DNA of 64,000 nt from Dyella_B humi (GTDB lineage Bacteria > Pseudomonadota > Gammaproteobacteria > Xanthomonadales > Rhodanobacteraceae), in the NCBI RefSeq assembly GCF_044904605.1, contig NZ_JADIKI010000023.1, forward strand, positions 1-64,000. Reading direction: 5' to 3'. A program made the position numbers and the translations under genes. Positions 43,722 through 52,439 of the stretch are shown here, piece after piece. Below the pieces are notes generated by a model, which saw only the letters and a program-made list of their open reading frames with translations, was not told where the DNA came from and did no database searches. Positions within the stretch are counted from its first letter, which is position 1; every line of letters begins with the position of its first letter.

Positions 43722-43854
43722 GTAGCGACGATTCTTTCACTTCTCGGAAGATTGACTGCCGCATGGCATCGCTTCGAAGAGCATGCCGACGCGCGTAAAG
43801 TGATCGATGATTCGCGCGCAGCGACTACGTTTCAACCGTACAGGAGCCCTCATC

Positions 43855-44928
43855 ATGGCGACTTCCCCTTCGCCCCTGCTCGATCTGCTTGGCATCGAGC
43901 TGCCAATCATCCAGGCGCCCATGGCCGGCGTGTCTTCACCGGCAATGGCTGCGGCCGTCAGCAACAGCGGCGGCCTCGGATCGCTAGGCGTAGGCGCCAT
44001 GACGGCGAAGCAAGCACGGGAAGCCATTGGGCAGTTTCGCGAACACAGCAGCGGACCGCTCAACGTGAACGTGTTCGTGCATCGGCCGGCGCAGGCCAAT
44101 GCGCAAAAAGAAGCGGCGTGGATCGAGCGATTGCGCCCCGAATTCGAGCACTCCAACGCCAAACCGCCGGAGGCATTGCGCGAGATCTATACCTCTTTCC
44201 TTGTCGACGACGACATGCTGGCCATGCTCGTAGAAGAAAAGCCCAAGGTGGTGAGTTTCCACTTCGGCGCGCCGCGCCCCGAGCAGATCGCAGCGCTGCG
44301 CAAGGCAGGCATCGTGCTGCTGGCAAGCGCCACGACGGTGCAGGAAGCCCGCTTGCTTGAGGCGGCAGGCGTCGATGCCGTCGTTGCGCAAGGTTACGAA
44401 GCAGGCGGCCATCGCGGCATCTTCGATCCGGACGGTGAAGACAGCCGCCTTGGCACCTTCGCGCTGACGCGGTTGCTGGTGCGCACGCTCAACATTCCGG
44501 TGATCGCCGCAGGCGGCATCATGGACGGTGTCGGTATCGCGGCTGCACTGAAGCTAGGTGCGTCTGCCGCGCAATTGGGCACAGCGTTCATCGCCACCGA
44601 CGAATCGCTCGCGGATGCGAGATTTCGCGAACTGCTCTTCAGCGATGCCGCGCATCACACCGTGATGACGCGCGTCATTTCCGGACGCCCCGCACGCAGT
44701 CTCGCCAATGCATTCACGCGCTGGGGTGCCGATGTGCCTGACGATGCGGTGCCCGACTATCCGATTACTTATGACGCCGGCAAATCGCTCAACGCAGCGG
44801 GCAAGGTGGCTGGGCAATACGGTTACGGCGCGCACTGGGCCGGGCAAGGTGCGCCGCTGGCGCGGGCGATGTCGACGCAGGCGTTGATGCGGGTGTTGAA
44901 GAGTGAATTGGAGCAGGCGTTGGGTTGA
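43855..44928 (+). CDS. Nitronate monooxygenase family flavoprotein
   Basis: From ATG 43855 (AGGAGCC upstream) the product is 357 residues with a TIM barrel: IELPIIQAPMAGVSSPAMAAAVSNSGGLGSLGVGAM, VVAQGYEAGGHRG (conserved Gly/His), PVIAAGGIMDGVGIAAALKLGASAAQLGTAF (FMN phosphate). Such enzymes oxidise nitronates or act as NADPH-dependent quinone or enone reductases. An in-frame extension to 43807 lacks a ribosome site. Confidence 0.9.
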   Translation: MATSPSPLLDLLGIELPIIQAPMAGVSSPAMAAAVSNSGGLGSLGVGAMTAKQAREAIGQFREHSSGPLNVNVFVHRPAQANAQKEAAWIERLRPEFEHSNAKPPEALREIYTSFLVDDDMLAMLVEEKPKVVSFHFGAPRPEQIAALRKAGIVLLASATTVQEARLLEAAGVDAVVAQGYEAGGHRGIFDPDGEDSRLGTFALTRLLVRTLNIPVIAAGGIMDGVGIAAALKLGASAAQLGTAFIATDESLADARFRELLFSDAAHHTVMTRVISGRPARSLANAFTRWGADVPDDAVPDYPITYDAGKSLNAAGKVAGQYGYGAHWAGQGAPLARAMSTQALMRVLKSELEQALG

Positions 44929-44982
44929 GAGTGTTAGCCGCGCTTTTGTCTTCTGTATCTCGCGATCAGCTTCCTGTGCGGT

Positions 44983-45088
44983 CCCTCCCCCTGCTTGCAG
45001 GGGGAGGTCAGGAGGGGGTGAACCCTTGCGGGAAAGTCTCAGGCAAGTGTTCACCCCACCCCGGCCCTCCCCTGCAAGCAGGGGAGGG
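44983..45088. repeat. Palindromic element, family F, two inverted copies
   Basis: Two hairpins, ccctccccctgcttgcagggggagg (written in parts: CCCTCCCC-CTGC-TTGC-AG-GGGGAGG; 44983-45007) and 45065-45088 (CCCTCCCCTGC-AA-GCAGGGGAGGG), flank a 57-base centre with a GGGTGAACcc/tgTTCACCCC inner inverted repeat. A single copy of the right hairpin stands at 54825-54848. It lies in the 270-bp gap behind the monooxygenase gene, which otherwise shows nothing. Confidence 0.75.
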
Positions 45089-45200
45089 AGCAAATGCTTC
45101 TCGCCACTTTAAGGATTAGGGAGAAATTGCATATCCCGCGGACGTGGCCACCTGTAGCACACTCCTCAACGCGCTACCTATCAACCCGCGAGGCCTACCC

Positions 45201-46172
45201 ATGGACCGCATCGACGCCATGAAAATCTTCGTCGCGGCCTTGGACGAAGGCAGCCTCGCCGGTGCCAGTCGCAAGACTGGGCGATCGGCCGCCGCAGTAA
45301 GCCGGGCCATCGCCTTTCTGGAAACGCACGTGGGCGTACCGCTGCTGCACCGGACGACACGCTCCATCAAGCTGAGCGAAGCCGGCGAACGCTATGCGAT
45401 CGCGTGCAGAAAACTGCTGATGGATCTGGAGGAAGCGGAGCGGCAGGCAGTAGGCGAGCGATCCGTGCCGCATGGCACCTTGATGATCACCGCGACTGTG
45501 TATTCCGGCGTGGAGCTGCTGCGCCCGATCGTCGATGCCTTCATGCAGCAATATCCAACCGTGACCGTGCGCATGCATCTGCTGGAACGGCCGGTGAACT
45601 TGATCGATGAAGGCATGGACCTGGCCCTTCGCATTACGCATCTGGCTGATTCCACACTGGTCGCGCATCGCATCGGCGAAGTCCGCCGTGTCGTCGTGGC
45701 GTCGCCGCGCTATCTGGCAACCCACCCGCGCATCGCGGAGCCGGCGGACTTGAGCAAACACCCGGTCATTGCCATGCAGCACTCGGGCGTGGATTCGTGG
45801 AGTTTTCCGCCGTTGGAAAAATCCTCGGTGCCGCGCGCCGTTTCCTTCACGCCGCGCCTGGTGGTCAACAGCGTGCGTGCTGCGGTGGCATCTGCGGTGG
45901 AAGGCCATGGCGTTACACGTGTGCTGTCCTATCACGTGGCGGCGGAAATCAAGCAAGGCTTGCTGCACATCGTGCTGGCCGATGCGGAGCCCGCACCAGT
46001 TCCCGTGCATCTCGTTTCGCCGTTTGGACGGCTTTCCGTGCCTAAGGTACGCGCCTTCGTCGACTTCGCCCTGCCGCGTCTGCGCTCGGAGTTTGCACGT
46101 CGTGCCAAGGATGCCCAAACGCCACCCGAGCCGCCGACTCCACCGCGGCGCGGAAGAGTGTCTGCCGGATAG
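45201..46172 (+). CDS. LysR family transcriptional regulator
   Basis: From ATG 45201, 323 residues: MDRIDAMKIFVAALDEGSLA, the winged-helix SRKTGRSAAAVSRAIAFLE, RTTRSIKLSEAGERYA, then an effector domain to VRAFVDFALPRLR. The opening (DRIDAM) and the ITATVYSGVELLRPIVDAFMQQYP block place it near the DsdC/PtxR-like or AaeR group. The last 25 residues (DAQTPPEPPTPPRRGRVSAG) form a proline-rich tail. An SDR gene follows on the same strand 103 bp downstream. Confidence 0.9.
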   Translation: MDRIDAMKIFVAALDEGSLAGASRKTGRSAAAVSRAIAFLETHVGVPLLHRTTRSIKLSEAGERYAIACRKLLMDLEEAERQAVGERSVPHGTLMITATVYSGVELLRPIVDAFMQQYPTVTVRMHLLERPVNLIDEGMDLALRITHLADSTLVAHRIGEVRRVVVASPRYLATHPRIAEPADLSKHPVIAMQHSGVDSWSFPPLEKSSVPRAVSFTPRLVVNSVRAAVASAVEGHGVTRVLSYHVAAEIKQGLLHIVLADAEPAPVPVHLVSPFGRLSVPKVRAFVDFALPRLRSEFARRAKDAQTPPEPPTPPRRGRVSAG

Positions 46173-46275
46173 CAGGGATTCGCTATTGCGTATCGAGAGC
46201 CTAGATTGAAGGTGTCGGCGCCACTGGCCCGATCAGTTTCTCACTGACTCCCTTCATTCCTCGAGAGATACGCAT

Positions 46276-46986
46276 ATGAACAACTCACGCAAAGTCGTTG
46301 TCATCACCGGCGCTTCGCAAGGCATCGGCGCAGGCCTGGTTAAAGCCTTCCGCGATCGCGATTACCGCGTCGTGGCCAATTCGCGTTCCATCAAGCCGTC
46401 GAGCGATCCCGACGTCGTCACAGTAGCGGGCGATATTTCCGATCGCACTGTCGCCGAACGCATCATCCAGGAAGCGCTGTCCCGTTTCGGCCGCATCGAT
46501 ACGCTGGTCAACAATGCCGGCTTATTCGTCGCCAAGCCGTTTACGGCGTACACCACGGAAGACTACGCCAGCATTCTGGCGGTGAACCTCCACGGCTTTT
46601 TCCACATCACGCAACTCGCCGTGGCTGAGATGGAAAAGCAAGGTAGCGGCCACATCGTCAGCATCACCACCACGCTGGCCGAATACGCCATTGATGGCGT
46701 GCCTTCTGTGCTGGCCTCGCTGACCAAGGGCGGCCTGAATTCGGCGACCAAGTCGCTGGCCATCGAATACGCCAAGCGCGGCATTCGCGTGAATGCGGTG
46801 GCACCGGGCGTCATCAAGACGCCGATGCATGCACCTAAAACACATGCCGCACTGGCGTCACTGCATCCCGTCGGCCGCCTCGGCGAAATCAGCGACATCA
46901 CCGATGCCGTGCTTTATCTCGAATCCGCGGGCTTCGTCACCGGCGAGATCCTGCACGTCGACGGCGGCCAGAGCGCCGGTCACTGA
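46276..46986 (+). CDS. SDR family oxidoreductase lacking the catalytic Tyr
   Basis: 236 residues with VVVITGASQGIGAGLVKAF, NNAGLF, NGF-like AVNLHGFFHITQLA, and DVIKT-like PGVIKTPM. At the active site the expected Tyr-x3-Lys reads A-S-L-T-K (VPSVLASLTKGGLNSATK): Lys is present but Tyr is not. Similar sequences exist in other proteobacterial SDRs as I recall, so this is a subfamily trait. A tautomerase and an MFS transporter follow. Confidence 0.88.
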   Translation: MNNSRKVVVITGASQGIGAGLVKAFRDRDYRVVANSRSIKPSSDPDVVTVAGDISDRTVAERIIQEALSRFGRIDTLVNNAGLFVAKPFTAYTTEDYASILAVNLHGFFHITQLAVAEMEKQGSGHIVSITTTLAEYAIDGVPSVLASLTKGGLNSATKSLAIEYAKRGIRVNAVAPGVIKTPMHAPKTHAALASLHPVGRLGEISDITDAVLYLESAGFVTGEILHVDGGQSAGH

Positions 46987-47021
46987 GCACGTTCGCTTCC
47001 ATAACTACGAGGAGAACCATC

Positions 47022-47255
47022 ATGCCTATCATCAACATTCAGATCACCCGCGAAGGCACGAGTCCCGCCCGCAACGCCGCCACCGCCGAGGAAAAGGCGG
47101 CCGTGATCAAGGGCGTCAGTCAGGTGCTGCTGGACGTGCTGAACAAGCCGCTCGATTCCACTTTCGTGGTCATCGAGGAAGTGGAGCTTGAGAACTTCGG
47201 GTGGGGCGGCTTGCCTGTGCCCGAATTCCGCAAGCAGCAGGCGAACAAGAAGTAA
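47022..47255 (+). CDS. 4-oxalocrotonate tautomerase family protein
   Basis: 77 residues, MPIINIQITREG, with Pro2 as the catalytic base after Met removal, and EEKAAVIKGVSQVLLDVLNKPLDSTFVVIEEVELENFGWGG (split here for reading: VIEEVELENFGWGG carries the family end). It isomerises small conjugated acids; substrate unknown. GAGGAGAA precedes the ATG. It lies 35 bp behind the SDR gene. Confidence 0.9.
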   Translation: MPIINIQITREGTSPARNAATAEEKAAVIKGVSQVLLDVLNKPLDSTFVVIEEVELENFGWGGLPVPEFRKQQANKK

Positions 47256-47263
47256 CGCATACA

Positions 47264-47288
47264 GTTGCGCAGCCAGAGGCTGCGCAAC
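47264..47288. terminator. Perfect hairpin between tautomerase and MFS genes
   Basis: GTTGCGCAGCC (47264-47274) and GGCTGCGCAAC (47278-47288) form a perfect 11-bp stem with a three-base AGA loop. It begins nine bases after the tautomerase stop and ends 16 bases before the MFS ATG. No T-run follows, so it may be an mRNA processing or stabilising hairpin inside an operon more than a terminator. Confidence 0.55.
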
Positions 47289-47303
47289 TGCTATCTGAGG
47301 ATC

Positions 47304-48581
47304 ATGCACATGTCAGCGCAAGTAGGTTCAAGCATGTATGAGCTGAGCACCAAGCGAGCCAGTTATGTGGAACGCAATGCATCGTATTGGCAACGCAATT
47401 TGGTGGTGTGCGTGTTCGGCTCGTTTACTACGCTGGTGAGCCTCAGCATGTTGCTTCCCTTTCTACCGCTGTACGTGCAGCAGCTTGGCGTGACATCGAC
47501 GGCTGCCGTCATCCAGTGGTCCGGTGTCGCCTTCGGCGCTACGTTTCTTGGCACCGCTGTCACCGCGCCACTCTGGGGCCATCTCGCCGATCGCTACGGA
47601 CGCAAGCCCATGCTGGTGCGCGCGGCTATCGGCATGGCGGTGATGATGTCCTTGATCGGCTTGGCCCACAATGTAGTGGAATTAGTGGTGCTACGCCTGG
47701 TAGCGGGCTTAATCGGTGGCTATGCCGCGGCATCGATCGTCATGATCGGCACGCAGGCACCACGCGAACGTTCGGGCTGGGCGCTGGGCGTGCTGTCCAC
47801 CGGTGGGTTGACCGGCAGTCTGGTCGGTCCGCTCGTTGGCGGCTTTCTGCCGACATGGGTCGGCATACGTGGCAGTTTTTTCATCGGCGGCGCGCTGATC
47901 GCCATCGCAGCCGCAGCGACGATATTGCTGGTTCGGGAAGATTTCGATCGCGAGTCGGATGCCAAGCCGCAGGTTGCCCAACATGCGGAGGCGACCGCGC
48001 CTGCCCATCGCGCGCTCGTCATCGCCCTGTTGATCACCGCCATGATGGTGCTGCTGGCCAACATGTCGATCGAACCGATCATCACGGTGTACATCGGTCA
48101 ACTCGGCGTCCCCGACGATCACCTGGCGCGCATCGCGGGTATCGTCATGGCCGCTTCCGCGTTCGGCAGCATGCTGACCGCCTCACGACTGGGTGCACTC
48201 GCCGATCGCGTGGGCAGTTGGAAGGTGATCATCGGTGGCTTGGTGGCGACCGGTTTGGTGATGGTGCCGCAGGCGTTCGTAACGCAGTGGTGGCAGCTGG
48301 CGGTGTTGCGCGCGTTGATGGGCATGACGCTGGCCGGCCTGCTTCCGTCCATCGCAAAACTAGTACGTCAGATGGTGCACGAACACAGCACCGGCAAGAC
48401 GCTCGGTTATCTGCAATCCGCGCAATTTGCCGGCCAGGTGGTCGGCCCGCTGATCGGCGGCCAGATCGGTGCATACGCCGGCTTGCGTGAAGTATTTTTC
48501 TTCACCGCATTGCTGCTGATCTTATGCGCAGCGCTCACTCAATGGATGCGCGTGCGGGAGACAAAGGCTTTGCGTTCCTGA
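47304..48581 (+). CDS. MFS transporter (multidrug efflux-like)
   Basis: From ATG 47304 (GAGG upstream), 425 residues with 12 membrane helices. The loop 2-3 motif GHLADRYGRKPMLVRAA and a motif C-like GPLVGGFLPTWVG in helix 5 are typical of drug:H+ antiporters of the DHA1 type (TetA/MdtG-like). A substrate cannot be named. It closes the LysR-SDR-tautomerase-MFS series and probably exports a related compound. Confidence 0.88.
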   Translation: MHMSAQVGSSMYELSTKRASYVERNASYWQRNLVVCVFGSFTTLVSLSMLLPFLPLYVQQLGVTSTAAVIQWSGVAFGATFLGTAVTAPLWGHLADRYGRKPMLVRAAIGMAVMMSLIGLAHNVVELVVLRLVAGLIGGYAAASIVMIGTQAPRERSGWALGVLSTGGLTGSLVGPLVGGFLPTWVGIRGSFFIGGALIAIAAAATILLVREDFDRESDAKPQVAQHAEATAPAHRALVIALLITAMMVLLANMSIEPIITVYIGQLGVPDDHLARIAGIVMAASAFGSMLTASRLGALADRVGSWKVIIGGLVATGLVMVPQAFVTQWWQLAVLRALMGMTLAGLLPSIAKLVRQMVHEHSTGKTLGYLQSAQFAGQVVGPLIGGQIGAYAGLREVFFFTALLLILCAALTQWMRVRETKALRS

Positions 48582-48700
48582 TCCGCCATCCACCTAGTAC
48601 TCAATGGAAGATTCGACGCGGCTAGCGCGCCTAATCGATGGCATCGGGTGGCCGAACGCGGGTAGGAATGCGAGCACAATGTTGAATTCTTGCGAGAGTT

Positions 48701-48839
48701 CGTCACCCCGGCGAAAGCCGGGGCCCAGCGACTTTGATGTGCAAAGACACTGGATGATTCGCTTCGCTCACCCCTTCGGGGCCGTCCTTCGGACGTTCTT
48801 CGCGCTTCGCGCTATGTCCGGCTTTCGCCGGGACGACGA
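48701..48839. repeat. Degenerate palindromic element, family A/C
   Basis: The left arm cgtcaccccggcgaaagccgg (split: CGTCACCCCGGCG-AAAG-CCGGGGCCCAG) and the right arm GTCCGGCTTTCGCCGGGACGACG, 139 bp overall, are diverged relatives of the arms at 7821. The centre carries cttcgctcaccccttcggggccgtccttcggacg, a row of small inverted repeats. It is in the gap between the MFS stop and the convergent aldo/keto reductase stop. Confidence 0.6.
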
Positions 48840-48848
48840 GAAAAGCCA

Positions 48849-49832
<984 letters not shown>

Positions 49833-49970
49833 GACCATGTTCTCCAAGCGATGCACGACGCGAAGAAGCGTCGTTTGATGCACACATGCTACGGAGGAGA
49901 ACTGCGGCGATTAAGATCGCCAGACCGCATGGCCTTATGTGTGGCGTTCATCAATTCCGGTTTGATCAGT

Positions 49971-50870
49971 TTACAACGGCCCGTTGTAGCGCAACGCTTC
50001 GATCACCACCGCAAGAGCGCGCGCGGATTGGCGGCGACTCGGGTAATACAGGTGATAACCGGGAAACGTGGGGCACCAGTTTTCCAGCACGCGCTCGAGA
50101 TGTCCCTCGCTCACGTGCCGCTGCACCATGTCGTCCGGCAGATAGGCCAGCCCGAATCCGGCCAGTGCCGCGCGGAGGATCGCGCTGCTGGTGTTGAACA
50201 CCCACTGCCCTTCCACGCGCGCCTTGAGTTCGTGTCCTTTGCGCGCGAATTCCCACGCCATCAAGCCGCCATGCGTGGGCAACCGAAGATTGATGCAATC
50301 GTGCGCCGCCAAGTCTTGTGGCTTCTGCGGACGCGTCCGGCGCGCGAAATAGGCCGGCGCACCGACCACCGCCATGCGCATGTCCGGTGCGATACGCACG
50401 GCAATCATGTCCTTCTCCACCTGATCGCCCAGCCGCACGCCGGCGTCGTAGCGCTGCGCCACGATATCGGTGAGACCGTAGTCGACACTGATTTCCACCT
50501 TGATGTCGGGATAGTCCGGCAGCACCTTCGCTAGCTTGGGCCATAGCACGGAATTGACGGCATGTTCGGCGGTGGTGATACGCACGGTGCCCGCGGGTTT
50601 GTCGCGGAGTTCGCTCAAGGCAGACAGCTCCGCTTCGATCTCTTCGAAGCGCGGACCGACGGTGCGCAGCAATCGCTCGCCGGCTTCAGTGGGCGACACG
50701 CTGCGCGTAGTGCGGGTCAGCAACCGCAACCCAAGCCGCGTTTCCAGCGCGCGAATGGTATGGCTCAACGCCGACTGGGACACGCCAAGCTGTGCCGCCG
50801 CGCGCGTAAAGCTGCCCTCCCGCGCCACCGCGAGGAAGGCGAGCAGATCACTGAAGGTCTCGCGCGGCAT
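49971..50870 (-). CDS. LysR family transcriptional regulator
   Basis: 299 residues with MPRETFSDLLAFLAVAREGS, winged helix SFTRAAAQLGVSQSALSHTIRALE, RTTRSVSPTEAGERLL and an effector domain to ...LYYPSRRQSARALAVVIEALR. AAAGGGG precedes the ATG. It points toward the aldo/keto reductase 138 bp downstream. The start sits 150 bp from the ClpP-like gene, divergent. Confidence 0.92.
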   Translation of the reverse strand: MPRETFSDLLAFLAVAREGSFTRAAAQLGVSQSALSHTIRALETRLGLRLLTRTTRSVSPTEAGERLLRTVGPRFEEIEAELSALSELRDKPAGTVRITTAEHAVNSVLWPKLAKVLPDYPDIKVEISVDYGLTDIVAQRYDAGVRLGDQVEKDMIAVRIAPDMRMAVVGAPAYFARRTRPQKPQDLAAHDCINLRLPTHGGLMAWEFARKGHELKARVEGQWVFNTSSAILRAALAGFGLAYLPDDMVQRHVSEGHLERVLENWCPTFPGYHLYYPSRRQSARALAVVIEALRYNGPL

Positions 50871-51021
50871 TCATGAACCCCTTTCATGGGCGAGGCCGGA
50901 TTATACGGCGCTACCCTGGCGGGCGGACTCGAGCGCCCGACGGCCTGCATTCACCCGCAGGACATCCGGAACCGGTGAGACTTCATGGTTTCAAAGCACC
51001 GTATCATCCAGAAAACAGGGA

Positions 51022-52128
51022 ATGCTCGTGCCGTACCGCAATACCTTTCGACGCACTCTTTGCCGGAACGTGGCAAGCCTCTCGCTGACGGTAGCCTGTC
51101 TCGGCGCAACTCGCCCGGCTTATGCACTAAAAAGCGCGTCGCACGACGCGGCGCCCAATCAGCTCGCCACGCAGGTGAACGACGACCGCATGACGCTGAG
51201 CATGGCGCGAGTGCCGCAGGTTTATCTCTATGGCCCGATCGACATTGATGCGCCGCACCGGTTCGAAGCGCTGATGAAATCGGGAAAGATTCCGACTGGT
51301 TCGGACATCTATTTGAATTCGCCCGGCGGAAGCGTTGACGCGGGCATGGCATTGGGTCGGTTGTTTCGGCAAGGCTCGATGGTGACGCATCTGGGCACGC
51401 CGCGACTGCCCAAGGGCTCCAAGACCATCGTCAACAAATCCGCCATCTGCGAAGGCGCCTGCGCCTACGCCTATCTGGGCGGGCTGTACCGCTGGGCCGC
51501 CAGCGGCAGCGATCGCATTGGCTTTCCCACCTATCCGGCGCAGCGCGCACCCGAACAGGTCGACGCTTATTTGAAAGACATGGGCATCGATTCCGCAGCG
51601 CTCGCTGCAGTTTCAGCGACAGGAGCGGCCGACCCAGCGCTATGGCCGAATGCGGACGAGATGATCGCCAAGGGCCTGGCCAACAACGGCCGGCTCAACC
51701 TGGTCGCCACCTATAAATTCATGCAAGACGCACCGTATCTCGAGCTCAAGCAGGACGATCGCAACGGCGAGCACAAGATCACGTTCTTGTGCAAACCAGG
51801 CGGCGCGGAACTCACCACCTATGACACGATCGGCACTGTGCGTGCGCGGGAAACCGTAGCCCGCACGACGCACTCGTATTTCGAAATCAACCAGCAGGAA
51901 ACGCTGCCACAGCAGGCCGGCGCCACCGCGGTCGACCAGTCCGTAGTGCTTCAACGCATCTATCCGCTGGATCAATTGCAGAGAGTAGCATCCGCGCAGG
52001 CAATGGGTGCATGGGTACGTGATCGCACCGGCCTTCGTTACGGCTTTGCCTTCGAAGTAGGCGGCGTACGGAAGGTGCTCAACGATTTCTACAACGCTTG
52101 TTCGTTGGCGACACAGCAACATTCCTGA
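51022..52128 (+). CDS. Secreted ClpP-like protein, catalytic residues apparently lost
   Basis: 368 residues from ATG 51022 (or GTG 51028, which has a better-spaced CAGGGA). A signal peptide (SLTVACLGATRPAYAL) is followed by a ClpP/crotonase-like core: VYLYGPIDIDAPHRFEALM, SDIYLNSPGGSVDAGMALGRLF and YLGGLYRWAASGSDRIGFPTYP. In related periplasmic ClpP-like proteins the nucleophile stands in C-A-S-A-C and the His in IGFH; here the lines read CEGAC and IGFP, so both look replaced. About 150 more residues follow (KITFLCKPGGAELTTYDT), perhaps a second domain. It could be a pseudoenzyme that binds peptides. A good terminator follows. Confidence 0.7.
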   Translation: MLVPYRNTFRRTLCRNVASLSLTVACLGATRPAYALKSASHDAAPNQLATQVNDDRMTLSMARVPQVYLYGPIDIDAPHRFEALMKSGKIPTGSDIYLNSPGGSVDAGMALGRLFRQGSMVTHLGTPRLPKGSKTIVNKSAICEGACAYAYLGGLYRWAASGSDRIGFPTYPAQRAPEQVDAYLKDMGIDSAALAAVSATGAADPALWPNADEMIAKGLANNGRLNLVATYKFMQDAPYLELKQDDRNGEHKITFLCKPGGAELTTYDTIGTVRARETVARTTHSYFEINQQETLPQQAGATAVDQSVVLQRIYPLDQLQRVASAQAMGAWVRDRTGLRYGFAFEVGGVRKVLNDFYNACSLATQQHS

Positions 52129-52164
52129 AACACCCGCGACGGGTGTAGCTTGCATCTACCTGAC

Positions 52165-52199
52165 AAGGCCATAGCGTTCTGATGCGCTATGGCCTTTTT
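52165..52199 (+). terminator. Rho-independent terminator
   Basis: AAGGCCATAGCG (52165-52176) and CGCTATGGCCTT (52185-52196) form a 12-bp stem with an eight-base loop, followed by five Ts and C. It lies 36 bp behind the ClpP-like stop. Confidence 0.9.
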
Positions 52200-52439
52200 C
52201 ATGCGGCCACTAAGCAATAACTAAGACTTGAAACACAAGTGAGCTAGCCCCGACTCGCTTGGTCACTCTATATAGAAAAGGCGCAATCGGGCCGCTGGCA
52301 CGACGCCAAACAACGCCCGCATGTCACCGTGTTGCAACAAAACACGCTGCTCGCAATGCAGCCATCGGCACCGCGCGCATGACGATCGGATTCGTACACA
52401 ACCATCACTGTACTGCGTCTTTGAAGGGGATTTTCTTAA

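Noticed and set aside
50536..51021. 5' extension of the ClpP-like gene to 50536
   Set aside because: It would overlap the LysR gene on the other strand and bury the signal peptide; the ATG at 51022 directly precedes the signal sequence.
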